DNA of 64,000 nt. Origin: Canna indica. Lineage: Eukaryota; Streptophyta; Magnoliopsida; Zingiberales; Cannaceae. The translations under genes were made by a program, and so were the position numbers. Location of the stretch: NCBI GenBank assembly GCA_034359265.1, contig CP136890.1:89801501-89865500 (forward strand). The letters are read 5' to 3'. The stretch's first letter is position 1; the number at the start of each line of letters is the position of its first letter. Of the stretch, positions 17,318 to 29,640 are shown one piece after another. Below the pieces are notes generated by a model, which saw nothing but the letters and a program-made list of their open reading frames with translations, was not told the origin of the DNA and did no database searches.

Positions 17318-17765
17318 TAGAGGGGGGGGATCGATCGATCCGAAACTGATTAGAATTGATTCGATCAGATAGATTTTGAGTAGACCCTAATTAACTTCGG
17401 ATAGGATTCGAGACAAAAATTAAGCCAGTATAATATATTCGGTACTCGAAATCGAAACCGGAATCGGTACCCGAAACTTATTTTGGAACTTGTTGGAACC
17501 TGTTCTAGAACCTATTCTGGAACTTGTTGGGAACCTATTCTGAAACCTATTGGGAACCTGTTGAGAACCTGTTCTGGAACATGTAAACAGGTTCCAACAG
17601 GGTACTCGAAATCGGAACCAAAATCGAAATCACAAGTTCCGGGTAGAGTCTGATTCCAAGTTCCAACAAGATATGGTCTGATTTCAAAATTTAGTAATTG
17701 GTCCTATATAAGATAGTATCTGAGTATCATAAAAAATACAAGACATCTGGACCCGCTCACCCTTA
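17318..17765. mobile_element. hAT-type miniature element with internal GGAACC-rich minisatellite
   Basis: The right end reads GGACCCGCTCACCCTTA and the left end TAGAGGGGGGGATCG; the ends are diverged inverted repeats. Flanking 8-mers GTGCAAAA (17310-17317) and GTCCAAAA (17766-17773) match at 7 of 8 positions. Bases about 17480-17610 are a run of short degenerate repeats around GGAACCTGTTCTGGAAC, which is itself nearly self-complementary. No coding capacity. A related copy in opposite orientation begins at 56339. Confidence 0.75.
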
Positions 17766-18489
17766 GTCCAAAACTCTAAATTGGGGATTGCATATTTAAT
17801 TTTCTTTTAGAGTGGTTGGATACCCTAATTATTTTAGCAATTGGTTGGGGGACCAAATTGAGTTCAAGCTTGGAATTCAACAACTAGGATATTCATGTCG
17901 GCTGCTCTGTGCCTCACAAACTAGCAATGATCTCAAAAGGTAAAGTGCTTTGCTATTAATTCACAACTAAATAAGTCCCAACCAGCAATGTCGAGTGAAA
18001 GAGTAGTGAGTTGAAGGCACTAATTAAGGCAGTGTGTGGTCCTAAGCAAGGAGTTCTACCAGCTAATAGTCCAAGATAGAAGATAAGCTTGCTCATTACT
18101 CTCTTCGTGTCGCTCTCATGGTGCATAGGGACATTAGGCAAGCATGGAACTTAAGGGCATGGTGGCCTTCCCACGCGAGGTCTCTCTCCTCTTAGTTTTC
18201 TAAGCAACTAGAGAACCAAACCCTATTTGAGGCCCTTAAATCAGCGCTAAGTACGTAATTAATGGCAGTGGCTCCACAGTGTCGTCTTTGCATGTCCTCT
18301 TGTCACCTGCAATGGCAATTAGCCCACAAGCTCACAAAAGAGTTGTTCCTAATCCCCTTTTTCTCATGTTGGCAGATGAATTATTAACAGCTTAGATGAT
18401 GGTATGCTCTACTCATCGACAACATATTTAGTTGTTTCAGTTCATCAACCAACGTGATTGATTTGTATATTTGTGAAAATAATTATGGG
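17766..18489. other. Intergenic region, no gene seen
   Basis: I see no reading frame with a recognisable product, and no repeat with clear ends. Confidence 0.5.
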
Positions 18490-18790
18490 TATAAGCTTTT
18501 TTTTAGAAAAGCGAGGCAGACCCACACGATATTCATTTCAAGAGGCATGAAATGTCAAGAAAATACAAATGCTCTATACTCGGCCATCGTACAAGTAAGA
18601 CAAGACATGCCCGAGTATGTGATCCATCTGACCATATTGGCACCATTTAGTTGTTTCTCGCCGAATATGATAGTGTTCATCGTCTTCTAAACGCACCAAC
18701 ACCAAATCATGGAGATGATGGCGTGACCTCCATTCTAGGCAGGCGAGACCGAATTGTGGGTATAAGCTTGATGCATTAAACTTTGTACAT
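18490..18790 (-). mobile_element. Possible LINE 3'-end relic
   Basis: A T run at 18498-18506 is followed by a GC-richer, non-repetitive block whose reverse complement would end in a short poly(A), like the 3' end of a plant LINE. No reverse-transcriptase motif is present in this piece, so the call rests on layout and similarity of style to the LINE end at 2353. Confidence 0.35.
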
Positions 18791-20554
18791 TTGTGGCTAC
18801 TCATTTATAGAAGTTTTGAGTCAGACTCAAGTAGTCGAATAATTGATTTGGTTTAGGTTCACGTATGAATATATTTTTAAAAGTTTGAGACGAATGGAGT
18901 AGTCGAACAATTAATTCCATTTAAGTTTATGTATGATTATTTTTCATGAATATTTAATTTATCGTCATTGTTAGTATATATATATATATATATAATTAAT
19001 TTGGAATTTAATCACCCACCAACACTCCATGTGGTGCTCCTATCAAAATCTTAACTTATTTGTCAAGAGCAAAGTTAAGTCGATAATATTTGAGGCTTAG
19101 CCTAGTAACAACTCCACTCCTTTAGACAAACATTTCTTACATATGTTCTTTCACCATGTCTAAGGCTAGATCATTCTTTGATATCATTTTTTTACAACTC
19201 GTTTAAAAGGATAACTCGCTCGTCAATTTCTACGCGATTTTAACCTCAATCCTCCTTTAAATAACTATGGTTAAATACATCTACTTAATTTAAACCTCAC
19301 CCCTCCCCCAAAAGAAAAAAGATAAATTGCTCATCCCAGATCGTGCCAAGCATGGCTCGAATTACTGAAGGGGCAGCCAACACGCGACTTGTCCCTTCAG
19401 ACTCAGGGTTGGCCCACATGAATGCCCAACTCTTATGCCCAACGCAGGTTGGGCATTAGGCACAGGACGCACGACACCAACAAGCCTAGGCATGCACTAG
19501 TGCAAGCGGGGCATTGGGTGCAAGTTTCATGGCACCAGCATGCCTAGGCCAGTGTCAGTGCAGGCCTAAGCAAGCTTAGGCTTGCATGTCGGGTCGGGCA
19601 CGATCCAATTTTTTTTAGCGAGGCATGGCTCTTTTCGAGCTGGGTTGTGATGTCAATGAGTGGACCCGACCCATCGACACCACTACTTTATAACAATATT
19701 TAATTATATTACTCTATCAATCAACTCAATATATGCCAATAAAGCATAAATGACTAGTTGATTTCTCCTTTTGTTTTCTTATTCTTTTCGCATAGCATTT
19801 TTCTAAAATTGAAATAACTTAAATTTTTGATAACAATATAACAATATATACCTAAATTCTTAAAATTGAAATAAAAAAAGTAAGAACTTTGATTTTACTC
19901 TCTCATATTTTTGGCCAAAGTCTTTAAAGTACCCGAAGGCTTTTACCAAAAGTCTTTAATAATTTTTTAAACATTATAAAATTATTCCTATGCATCCCAA
20001 AAAATATATCATATATCAGCTTGTAGAGAATGAAATAGTCAATAGTCAAATTTTTACTACTTTCAGTCAAACTCTTGAAAAGTTTTAAATGTCATTAAAA
20101 ATATGGTATTTATCCTTGAAATAGATTTTGTAACTCGTGAAATTATTTATATGAAACAAAAGAGAGAGCCTAAATGGGCCTCTAAGAAATGAAATATTTT
20201 TCTATTTAAGACTCTTAACGAATTTCATCTTTTAAAATTCATCAAAAATATATTATTAATTCTCAAAATCAATTTTATAATTCATAAAATTGTTTCTGGG
20301 CAACAATACAAATATATAAGGAGACTAAATAGGCCAGTAGAAACTTTTTTAAAAGTCTCAATATCAATTTTATAAGTCATCAAATTATTTACGTAGACAA
20401 TAAAATATAATGAGCCTAAATAGACGGGTAGAAAATAAGATATTTTCTTATTCAAGACGTTCGACAAAAGTCTCAAAGAATTTTAGAATATTTGGCTAAA
20501 ACTTTCCTCTTACTTCCACGCCATCACTCATCACCCACCACCCACGGAAGAAAG
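18791..20554. other. AT-rich intergenic region with a GC-rich repeat-like block
   Basis: Most of this region is AT-rich without genes. At about 19330-19680 a GC-rich stretch resembles in style the hAT element at 12213 (its right edge reads CGACACCACTA and it has many GCCCAACG/GGGC words), but I could not find matching ends or a target duplication. A TA microsatellite sits near 18976-18994. Confidence 0.4.
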
Positions 20555-21203
20555 TAGCGATGAGCAAAAAAAATAATTAATTTTTTTGTTAAAAATCGGT
20601 CCAAAATTGAACTAGTTTTTTCGATTAACCGAATCGATTTTTTCAGTTTCGATTTATATTTTTGAAAAAATCGGTTTTCGATTTCGGTTTCGGTCCGAAA
20701 AGTTCATCGATTTCGGTTAACCGACCGGTTCAATATAATTTATTATTTTCTAATTATATATATATATATATATATATATAATGATTTATAAATTATAAAA
20801 ATATAAAAATTAGAGAAAATTATAAAATATTATCCAAAATTATTAAAAAAATATAAAAATATAAAAATTTAAAGAAATAATAAAAAGAAAATTAGTTTTT
20901 ACAACACATTATCTTGGTTCAAGTGGTTTCATTTTTTTTTTCTTTTTTCTCAATGAGAATTCGGTATTTATTTGATTTTTTTTTCATATGTGATTTGCAT
21001 AATATTATTATGTTTGTAGGTTAAAAATTTTTATTGGTTAATCGGAAATTATCGATTAATCGAACCGAAAAAATTAAAATCGAAATAACAATTAACCAAA
21101 GTTAATGAATTAATTTACGATTAATAATTTTAAAAAATCGAAATTAATAAACTGATTAATAAATTTTACTAATGGATTGGTTAATAGGTCCATGCTCACC
21201 CTA
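20555..21203. mobile_element. hAT-type miniature element (649 bp) with perfect 8-bp target duplication
   Basis: The left end is TAGCGATGAGCA and the right end TGCTCACCCTA, an imperfect inverted repeat. Identical 8-bp duplications GAAGAAAG flank it (20547-20554 and 21204-21211). The interior is AT-rich, made of many copies of words such as ATCGGTTTTCGATTTCGG and AATCGA, plus a (TA)n tract at about 20755-20781. No coding capacity. Confidence 0.9.
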
Positions 21204-22636
21204 GAAGAAAGCTTGGATGTGAGGATCTCATCTTCTTACTTGGGAAGATGAGCAATGTTGGTCAACCTAACTAACATGAGTTGTGCCACACTAGATTCAT
21301 AATTGAGTCCATTTGTGATGCTACATTAATTAGGAAATAAAATTAAAACTTATCAGCCCATTTACTATTTATGAAGTATATAATTGAAACATATCTTAAT
21401 TTTAGACCATGGAGTGTGACGAGGTTTCTAACGTGATCAGGTAGTCATGGAGTGTCACTATTCCGGGATCTTCTATGTTCCAATTATTCAATAAATAAAG
21501 CTTTGTAGGCATTTTCTAGTTGACTGGATGAAGAGGAACCGTCAAAACTCTAGCAAGGAAATTATTAACATCAAGGAGAGGCTTTCTTTTTTAAAATATG
21601 ATTTGGTGTCTACTAATAAAGGAGAAATATTACAGCTTGAGCAAAACTTAATAGCGGCTTATCAAAAGGGGAAAGGTACTAGAAAAAAAAATCTAGGATC
21701 AAATGGCTGAAATAGGGGGATCAGAACACCAGATTTTTCCATTCTAAAGTCCAGATGAGAAATATATACAATAAATTATGGAGACTTGAGGATGGCAATG
21801 GAGGTTGGTGTAATAGCCCTGACACTATCGGCTTGACCGCTCAGCTCTACTTTGAAGACCTTTTTTCCTCTTGTATGCCTTTGGATCCTTCTACTACATT
21901 TGAGAATTTGTCAACTAAGATTTCTAATTCTATGAATCGGAGGCTAACCAGATCGGTTTCTGATAGAGAGATCAAACACGCGGTATTATTTCTTGATCCA
22001 GGGGCTACTCTTGGAGAGGATGGTTTTACGGTAAAATTTTACCAATATTTTTGATATATTATTGGGGGGAGATGTCTGCAAAGCAGTCCAAAGTTTTTTC
22101 TCAAAAAGCAAATTGCTAAGTTTCAACCACACCCACATCTGCTTAATCACAAAAATCAAGAATGCTTCATCAATGTCTCATGTTAGACCGATCAACTTAT
22201 GTTCAGTATTCTACAAAATAATTTCCAAGATTTTGATATTCAGACTGCAGCACTACATGAACAGGCAGATCAGCTCAAATCAGAGTATCTTTGTTAAAGG
22301 AAGATTAATTAGTGATAATATCCTTATGGCGCATGAGTGTATGCACTTCCTGAAAATAAAATATTATGGTTCTTCTGATTTGGCTTTAAAACTTGACATG
22401 AGTAAGACTTATGACAGAGTTGAATGACGCTTTGTCTGGTATATTATGGAGAAAATGAGTTTTAGTGCTCGTTGGATGTTTTGGATCAAGGAATGCATGT
22501 CTACTGTATCTTATTCTATTATGGTAGACGATTAGCCGTTTGGTTATTTTAGACCATTTAGAGGTCTTCGTCAAGGGGATCCTCTTTCACCCTATCTATT
22601 TCTGTTTTGTGCGGAGGGATTATCCCATTTGCTCTA

Positions 22637-23945
22637 TTAGGGGGAACAACTATTGGTTTAAGGGTTCCCCCCTTAGGCTTCGATCTTCATTTTGATGATA
22701 ACAAACAAATATTTAATATATGTGTGAAGTTTTGAGTTCAGGTTGAGGTTGCGATAAGCATGCAATCTTCGGCGAACTTGGTAACTAAACCCTATGATGT
22801 AGGTTAAGTAGATACCTTATAATATATTCCTAGGATCTCATCTCAAGCCTATTTGTAAAGTTATCCAAGTTAAAACTTGGTAACTAAACCCATGAAAAAA
22901 TGTGTAACAAAGAAAAGGTAGAAATCAACCTCAGCCTAAGTTCGATCGATCGGTTGATCGACCGAACAAGGCAGAAAAATGGTAGTAGCCACTTCGGTCG
23001 ACCGAACTATGCCAAAAATTGGCAGTGGCTACTTCGGTCGACCGAACGAGGCCAAAAACTGGCAATGTCTACTTCGGTCGACCGGACAGCAGAGGAGCTA
23101 AAACGTGACACATTCGATCGACCCACCGGTCGATCGAATAGAGCTGCAGAAGGGCAGAATGCCAGCGATCGCTGGGCAATCGATCGGTCGATCGACCGAT
23201 GATCGACATGCAAACGATCGATCGGCGTCCAACGGACGAAAAAATGCCTGTTGAGGAGCCGTTCTGTTGAGGGGTTATAAATACCCCTCACCTAACTTCT
23301 TTAATTCCTCTTAACAACTAAGATAAGCTTCCAAAAGAGTGATTTGTGCCTTCTAGAGCTTGATTGGCTTGCGCTCGCTTCTCCGATCAACGATTTCTCA
23401 AGCGCTCATCTTCTCTCAACTCCAGCTTTGATTCGATCTCAACGTCTTGGGGAGTTTGAGGCATTGAAGGCTTGGAAAAGAGCACTTTGTCTTAGTTTAT
23501 TCTTTAGCTCTTTTCATTGTAATTTTAATTGTTATTTGAACTTATTTTCATTGGTTAGCTTGCTAGGTGTGCTAGTGTAAACACTTAGGGTTTACTTTGT
23601 AGAATTATATTTTGCCTAGGTGAATAGGTTTGAGGAGTTCTCAAAGGGTTGAGAATCGAGTCATCGGTTGTATTCAAAGGAAAACACAAAATCTATAAAG
23701 TATTTGGTTAGAAATCCTTGGTGTGGAGCCAAGGTAGTGGAGTAAGTAGTTGGCCAAACCACTATACTTTCGTGTGTTAACATTGTCTTGTGTGTTTGTC
23801 TATAATTGTGCTTCATATTCGCTAACGAACATTACTTAGTTGCACTTACATTTGGTTGAAGTTGGAATTGATTAAAAAAAGAAATTGAAGTACATTGATA
23901 AAGTAATCCAATACTATTCAACCCATTTTCTAGTGTGTGATTTCA
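22637..23945 (+). mobile_element. SIRE/Maximus-like solo LTR inserted in the LINE
   Basis: This block interrupts the LINE reverse transcriptase between its GDPLSPYLF and FADD motifs. It has no coding domain. Features known from SIRE-type Ty1/copia LTRs are visible: an early TGATGATAACAAACAA, a TATAAATACCCCTCA promoter-like segment near 23275, and a late GGTAGTGGAGTAAGTAGTTGG / AACCACTATA segment, then an end resembling ATTCACCCCCCTCTAG. Bases about 22940-23225 are packed with self-complementary CGATCGGTCGACCG words. A second, diverged copy in reverse orientation is at 54443. No internal retrotransposon genes adjoin, hence solo LTR. The exact edges and target duplication were not resolved. Confidence 0.7.
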
Positions 23946-25407
23946 CTCAACAACAACTTCATAAAGTTCATGGAATAAAAATCAATAGCAGTTGCCCTAC
24001 CATAAGCCACCTTTTATTTGCAGATGATTCTATTCTTTTTTGTAAAGCTGATGAAGTTAACTACCGTAATTTGATAGACATCCTTCATATTTATGGTAAC
24101 TTGAGCGGTCAACAGATAAATCTAAATAAGTCTTATGTTTTCTTTGGTAGAAATACTTCTCAACAGATCAGAGAGCATATGATGTCCATTTTAAATATTA
24201 TGCACGTTGGTACTCAGGACCAATATCTTGGTTTACCATTTGTGGTGGGACGTTCTAAACGGGCCACTTTTGATTTTATCAAAATTAAAATTGCTAAGAA
24301 ATTACATCACTAGAAAAGGTCTCTATTGTCACTAAGTGGAAAAAAGTTTTGATCAAGGCAGTTGGTACTGTCATTCCCTTGTATTCCCTTAGCTGTTTCA
24401 AGCTTCCTGATACTCTATTGGATGAGATTCACAAAATGATGGTCAATTTCTGGTGGGGTCAGAGAGGCGATGAGAGGAGAATGCACTGGGTGGGTTGGAA
24501 CATCTCATGTAGATTGAAATCTGAAGGTGGTCTGGGCTTTAAAGATCTCAAGGTTTAAAACTTAGCTATGTTGGGGAAGCAGGCTTGGAGGATTGTATCT
24601 AAGGAACATTCATTGTTTCATAAAATTTTCAAAAATAAGTACTTCAAGCATGTTTCTTTTATGGAAGCCTCATTGGGTAGTAATCCCTCATGGGCTTGGA
24701 GAAGTCTTCTTGAGGGTCGTAAGGTGCTTGAAAAAGGCCTGAAATGGAAAATTGGAAATGGGGCTAAGGTTCGGATTCAGGCTGATCCTTGGCTATCTAA
24801 CTCTTATCCATTCTCTATTACTCATGGGGAGTGTTTGAATCCTAGTGCTATTCTGGTGAGACAGTTATTGAATCCTGATTGTTCTTGGAATGTTCAGTTG
24901 ATTAGGGAACCTTTCTCTACTGAGGGAGCGGATAATATTCTTCAGATCACCCCTTGTTTGGATGAGGATAAGCTTATTTGGACACTGGAAAGCAAATGCT
25001 TTTATTTCGTTTCTTCATGCTATAAAGTAGCCTTTTGTTTTTTCCATCCACCCTTAGATGAATGTCCTGCTCTTTTGGCTAATTTGGAAATTTGGAAATC
25101 GGTCTGGGAACTTTCAATGCCTCTAAAAGTTAGATCTATACTTTGGAAATTAATTCATAATGGCATTTTGTACGTCAGAGGTTAAAGGAATGATTTTCCC
25201 AAGTTGATCATCAATATCCTGTTTGTAGTGCTGATGTGGAAACTATCCCTCATTGTTTCCTTTTATGTTCGCATGTCAGTTCGCTTTGGCAGAAGACTCA
25301 TTTCTTTAAACAGGATTGGACTATTCCTTCTGAATCTTTTTTGAAGTGGTGGTTGGCATTATTTCAAAAATTGAAGCTTGAACCCAATGGTATTGAGCAT
25401 TTGTCTT

Positions 25408-26452
25408 CAGGGGCGGACCCACACTAGGGCCAAGGGGGTCATTGGGCCCCCTGAAATTTTCCAAAATATCAAATATTAAATATAATTTGATAATTTTTTA
25501 AAAAAATAAATGGTAAAAGTGCATTATTATTATTAATTTCAACTTCTTTCATTAATGTATTTATAGCTTAGTAGTTAGTTATTTTAATTTTTTGCTTATA
25601 AATCTTAGGTTCGAATCTCATCTATTATTTTCTATATTCATTATTTACCTTTTTTCGTAATGGCTAAAAATAAAATCTAATTTTTTAATTAAAAAAATCT
25701 AAAATTTTCTCTATTAATTTTTCACTTAACTTCAAAATTTTCTCTATTAATTTATAAGCTAAATTCAAAATTTTCTCAATTAGTTTTTTACATCTAAAGC
25801 TCTTATGTTGGTTTAATTTATTTCTAATATTTTTTTCTATGCTATATCCATGCTCATACTATAAAATTGTGTGAACTTTTGCGTATGAGTTATTCAATAT
25901 ATGATTGAATAATTAATTTTCTCATCAAGCATCCAAAAAAATGAATAAAATTATGTTATATTTCATTCATGATTGTAAAATTTATTTAATTGAGAATCCA
26001 AATCTAAAATACATCTATATTAATTATATAATATTATCTTCATGGTGTCAAGTTAGTTTTTACTTTTAATGTAATATTAAGTACTATTAATGCAACAAAG
26101 AGCAATTATTTATCTGTATGTATTTATAATTTTGTTAATCTCTTACTAATTTTTTAGTTTTCTTCATATAGCTTCATAAAGTTGGCACTCGAGATGAGTA
26201 AGACGACGACCGCATCATAGTAGAGCTTGCTTTGGATAATTTAGATGAAAGAATTTTCACAAGAGCTTTAATTATTTTTAATTTAAATATTTTAGCAATA
26301 TTTTCAAAATATAAAAATAGAAAAAGAAATTTGTACTATTTTAAGTTATGAATTTAATTAAAAAATTTGAAAATGAAAAGTTAAAATAATATTTATTAAA
26401 TTTTTATATCCAAAATTGGGCCCCCTCATTGAAATTTCTACGTTTGCCACTG
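25408..26452. mobile_element. Non-autonomous hAT element (1045 bp) inside the LINE
   Basis: The ends are CAGGGGCGGACCCAC on the left and, reversed, CAGTGGCAAACGTAG on the right, matching the CAGGGGCGGA type known from plant hAT elements. Flanking 8-mers TTTGTCTT (25400-25407) and TTTATCCT (26453-26460) match at 6 of 8. Subterminal GGGCCCCCT words occur on both sides (about 25445 and 26418). The interior is AT-rich and non-coding. Precise removal rejoins the LINE frame that ends in IEHLSS with the one starting LIAFLIWRIW. Confidence 0.82.
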
Positions 26453-26750
26453 TTTATCCTTGATTGCTTTTTTGATATGGAGAATATGGATTGCTCAAAA
26501 TTTGAAAGTTTTTGAAGACAAATCTACTTCTCATTTGGAGATCTGTGCCACGACTTTTTCTCTCTCGAAAGAATTTCATAGGCTAAGTCTAATGTTTCTC
26601 TCTCTCAAGTGTAGATTTCTTGGGTTAATACTTGTAATTGTTTGGGATATTCTTTTTCTTTTCGTTGTACTTTCACATGGATCTTGTATAGATATTTCGT
26701 GGAATAATAAATACCTACCTTGGTTAAAATAATAAATATCTATTTTTGAA

Positions 26751-27674
26751 AAATAGTATTTATTCAGGTAAAAAAGAAATCTTAATTATACAATATATAT
26801 ATATACCCACTAGTAGCTTAATGGTTACACATTCGATTACGTTTATAAATTTGATATGCATATATTCTTGCGTCTATGTACGCCTTGTAATGAGTATGTC
26901 TGGTTACATTCATATATGGCTTCACACTTATTTTCACATATATGTACGTCTTGTAATGCATTTTGTGTGTACATTTTTTTGTTTATGTATATTTTTTAAT
27001 GACTATGTTATAAAATTATTATTTTTTTAAAAATATACAATATATATTATATTATTTTATAAATTGGAGTTTAATAAGATATTTGATATTTACGTTGTAT
27101 CGTATAGTATACAGATGTGTTCATATAATATGTGAAATATACAAATAATTTCAACTAATTTTACACTTATTATTTTATAATAATATCATATTTATTTTAA
27201 AACTATTGAATTAAAATTATTTATTTAATTAAAATTATATTTTTAAAAAAAATCAACATAAAATTCATAATTTTCTGTTGTATTATTATCAATTAAAATA
27301 AAGTATAACATAATTGATTTTTATATATATATATCATTTTATAATAAATTAGAATATCACGAGGAACGCAAGTGATATTTTATAATATTATTATAATAAA
27401 ATATAACGTGAGCATAAATAATAAATTAGTATAAATATTTAATATTATTTAAAAAACAATTTATTTATTTTTTACGTCGACGCATGTTCTTATTCATTAT
27501 TTATTTTATTTTTTATCTATTTCAACAATCAAATATGCCCTAATTAATTTTGGTTTCTGAAAAATATAAAAATTAAATACTTTTAAAGAAGACACGATTA
27601 AAACTTAATTATCCTTTTTAATAAAAATATAATATATAAATACTTTAAAAATACTTTTACACCACTAATTGCAG
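26751..27674. other. Very AT-rich spacer, no gene seen
   Basis: Only long A/T runs and short chance frames are present. Nothing recognisable was found. Confidence 0.5.
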
Positions 27675-28173
27675 ACAAAAATAATTTATTTTTCAAGGAT
27701 TTCTCAAATTCGAATTTTGGGAGGAGAAATTTCCAAAATCGAATTTGAAAATTCAAAATTTTCAAAATCGAAATTTAGTGGATCGGATATCCATTTTATC
27801 ACTGGACCAAAGTTTCTAACTGGTCAAAAATTTAAAAAAATATTTAAAAAAATAATTTAAATTTATAAAATATTTTTTATGATAAAAAATATTAAAGAAT
27901 ATAAAATATATTTTCCAAACTCTCTAATGTATCAAAGACTTTTGCACAAAGTTTATAAATTAAAACTAAAATTAAAAAATATGAAATATTTTGACGCAAA
28001 ATTTTTCTTTGGATCAGAGTACCTCTTTTTATCATTAAAATATTATTTCTTGAACTTAAATATTTTTTTTAAAAAATTATGAAGCTATTATATACTTTGC
28101 ATAAAAGTCTCTAATGAGTTAGAGACTTTTATTTATAATAATTTTGTAATTACAAAAAATAAAATTTAATTCA

Positions 28174-28176
<3 letters not shown>

Positions 28177-28247
<71 letters not shown>
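28177..28247. repeat. (TA)n microsatellite, about 70 bp
   Basis: An uninterrupted TA dinucleotide run lies inside the outer foldback element. It is likely to be length-polymorphic. Confidence 0.95.
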
Positions 28248-28248
<1 letters not shown>

Positions 28249-28587
28249 AGATATAAAAGATGTGCTAGAGTCTATCAAAATATTTTGGACTAAAAATATT
28301 TTACCATTTTTAATTAAAAATTAGTTTTATAGACTTTGGGCAAAAGTGCATTAGAGACTTTTGCCCAAAGTATATGATAGTTTTATAATTTCAAAAAAAA
28401 TTAATTAATAATTTTTTTAAAAAAATATAAAAGATGTGTTGTGGACCTGTGGTTCAAAAAAATATTTTAGATTTATAGATTTTGTGCAAAACTCTCTAAT
28501 GAATTAGAGTGTTTGAAAATATATTTTTTAGGCTCTAACAACTCATTTTTATTATAATTTTTTATATAAATTAAAATTATTTTTGGG

Positions 28588-29640
28588 AAAAGATACAAAA
28601 ATACCCCTAACGTTTTCTCACGAGTACTAAAATACTCCTAAGGTTTTTTCGGGATAAAAAAATACTCCTTACATTATGGAATTGAATACAAAAATACCCC
28701 TATAAATAAACGGTGTTAATTGAGAGATAAGAGAGCTAACGTGGCTGATGACTAGGATTGATGACGTGGACATGTGGCGTGCATGCAGGCAATACATTTT
28801 CTCACGGGTACTAAAATACCCATAACGTTTATTTGGGAGCTAAAATACCTCTAATATTTATTTTGGAGCTAAAATACCATTGAGATTATTGAAAATAGTA
28901 TAAAAATGACACCAGACTAACTTTTGTTAGGGAGACTTAACAGAGATGTCGTGGATGCTGACAAAGATATTGACTTTACATGTGGCACATATGCAGAGAG
29001 CAACTTGCCACGTAAGCGACACATAAGAAATCGAAAACTAAAAATTTAAAAAATAAAAATCGAAACTGAAATCATCAAATTAGTTAATCGGAAAATTTGA
29101 TTCGGTTTCAAATCGATTTTTCAATTAATCGGATTTTTGATTTTTTTGCTCACCCCTACGGTTGCGTGGCAAGTTGCTATCTGCATGTGTATCACGTGTA
29201 AAGTCAACATCTCTATCAGTATTCACGATATCTCCGTTAAGTCTCACCAAACAAAAGTTAGTCTTGTGTCATTTTTGTACAATTTTCAATAATCTCAGGG
29301 GTATTTTAGCTTCAAAATAAACGTTAGGTATATTTTAGTACTTGCGAGGAAACGTTAGGGGCATATTTGTACCCATGAGAAAACGCTATGGGCATTTTAG
29401 TACACGTGAGAAAACGTCATGAGTATTTTTGTACCCGTGAGAAAATATCTTGACCAGTATGCGTGCCACATGTCCACGTCATCAGCCACGTCAGCACTGT
29501 TATCTCTCAATTAATGTCGTTTACCTATAGGGGTATTTTTGTATTTAATTCCATAACGTTAGGAGTATTTTTATCCCAAAAAATTTTTAAAAGTATTTTA
29601 GTACTCGTGAGGAAAAATTAGGAGTATTTTTATATATTTT
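28588..29640. mobile_element. Inner foldback element with about 450-bp inverted arms
   Basis: The left arm (about 28588-29015) and right arm (about 29159-29640) are imperfect reverse complements. They share repeated AAAATACCCCTAACGTTTTC / GAAAACGTTAGGGGTATTTT words, the GTCCACGTCATCAGCCACGT block, and AACTTGCCACG versus CGTGGCAAGTT at the centre. The asymmetric loop (about 29020-29158) ends in TTTGCTCACCCCTA and contains AATCGA-rich sequence like the hAT element at 20555, so a hAT relic may have inserted at the centre. No coding capacity. Confidence 0.65.

Larger units (their letters stand above)
21440..26750 (+). mobile_element. Decayed LINE retrotransposon, split by two later insertions
   Basis: Plus-strand fragments of a plant L1-type ORF2 appear in order. 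They are 21528-21710 (NRQNSSKEIINIKERLSFL, linker after endonuclease), 21755-22054 (LTAQLYFEDLFSS), 22062-22427 (HVRPINLCSVFYKIISKIL, reverse transcriptase), 22550-22636 ([20 protein letters not shown]), 23946-24313 (SHLLFADDSILFCKA, the YADD-type catalytic motif as FADD), 24349-25427 (zinc-binding end) and 26460-26600 (AFLIWRIWIAQN, RNase H-like tail region). Several stops and frameshifts separate them. A LTR occupies 22637-23945 and a hAT element 25408-26452; removing each brings matching LINE segments together. The 5' end is truncated at about 21440, and the 3' end near 26750 is uncertain. The element cannot be active. Confidence 0.88.

Noticed and set aside
19330..19680. Candidate third GC-rich hAT element
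   Set aside because: Composition resembles the element at 12213 but I found no paired ends or 8-bp duplication; kept only as a note in the intergenic entry.
22900..23291. Frames of 100 and 94 codons rich in RSIDRP words on both strands
   Set aside because: They are translations of the CGATCGGTCGACCG palindromes in the LTR; frames in both directions look alike because the words are self-complementary.
26810..26850. A-box-like TAGCTTAATGGTTA suggesting a second tRNA-like site
   Set aside because: The following ATTCGATTAC is too close and too weak for a B box.
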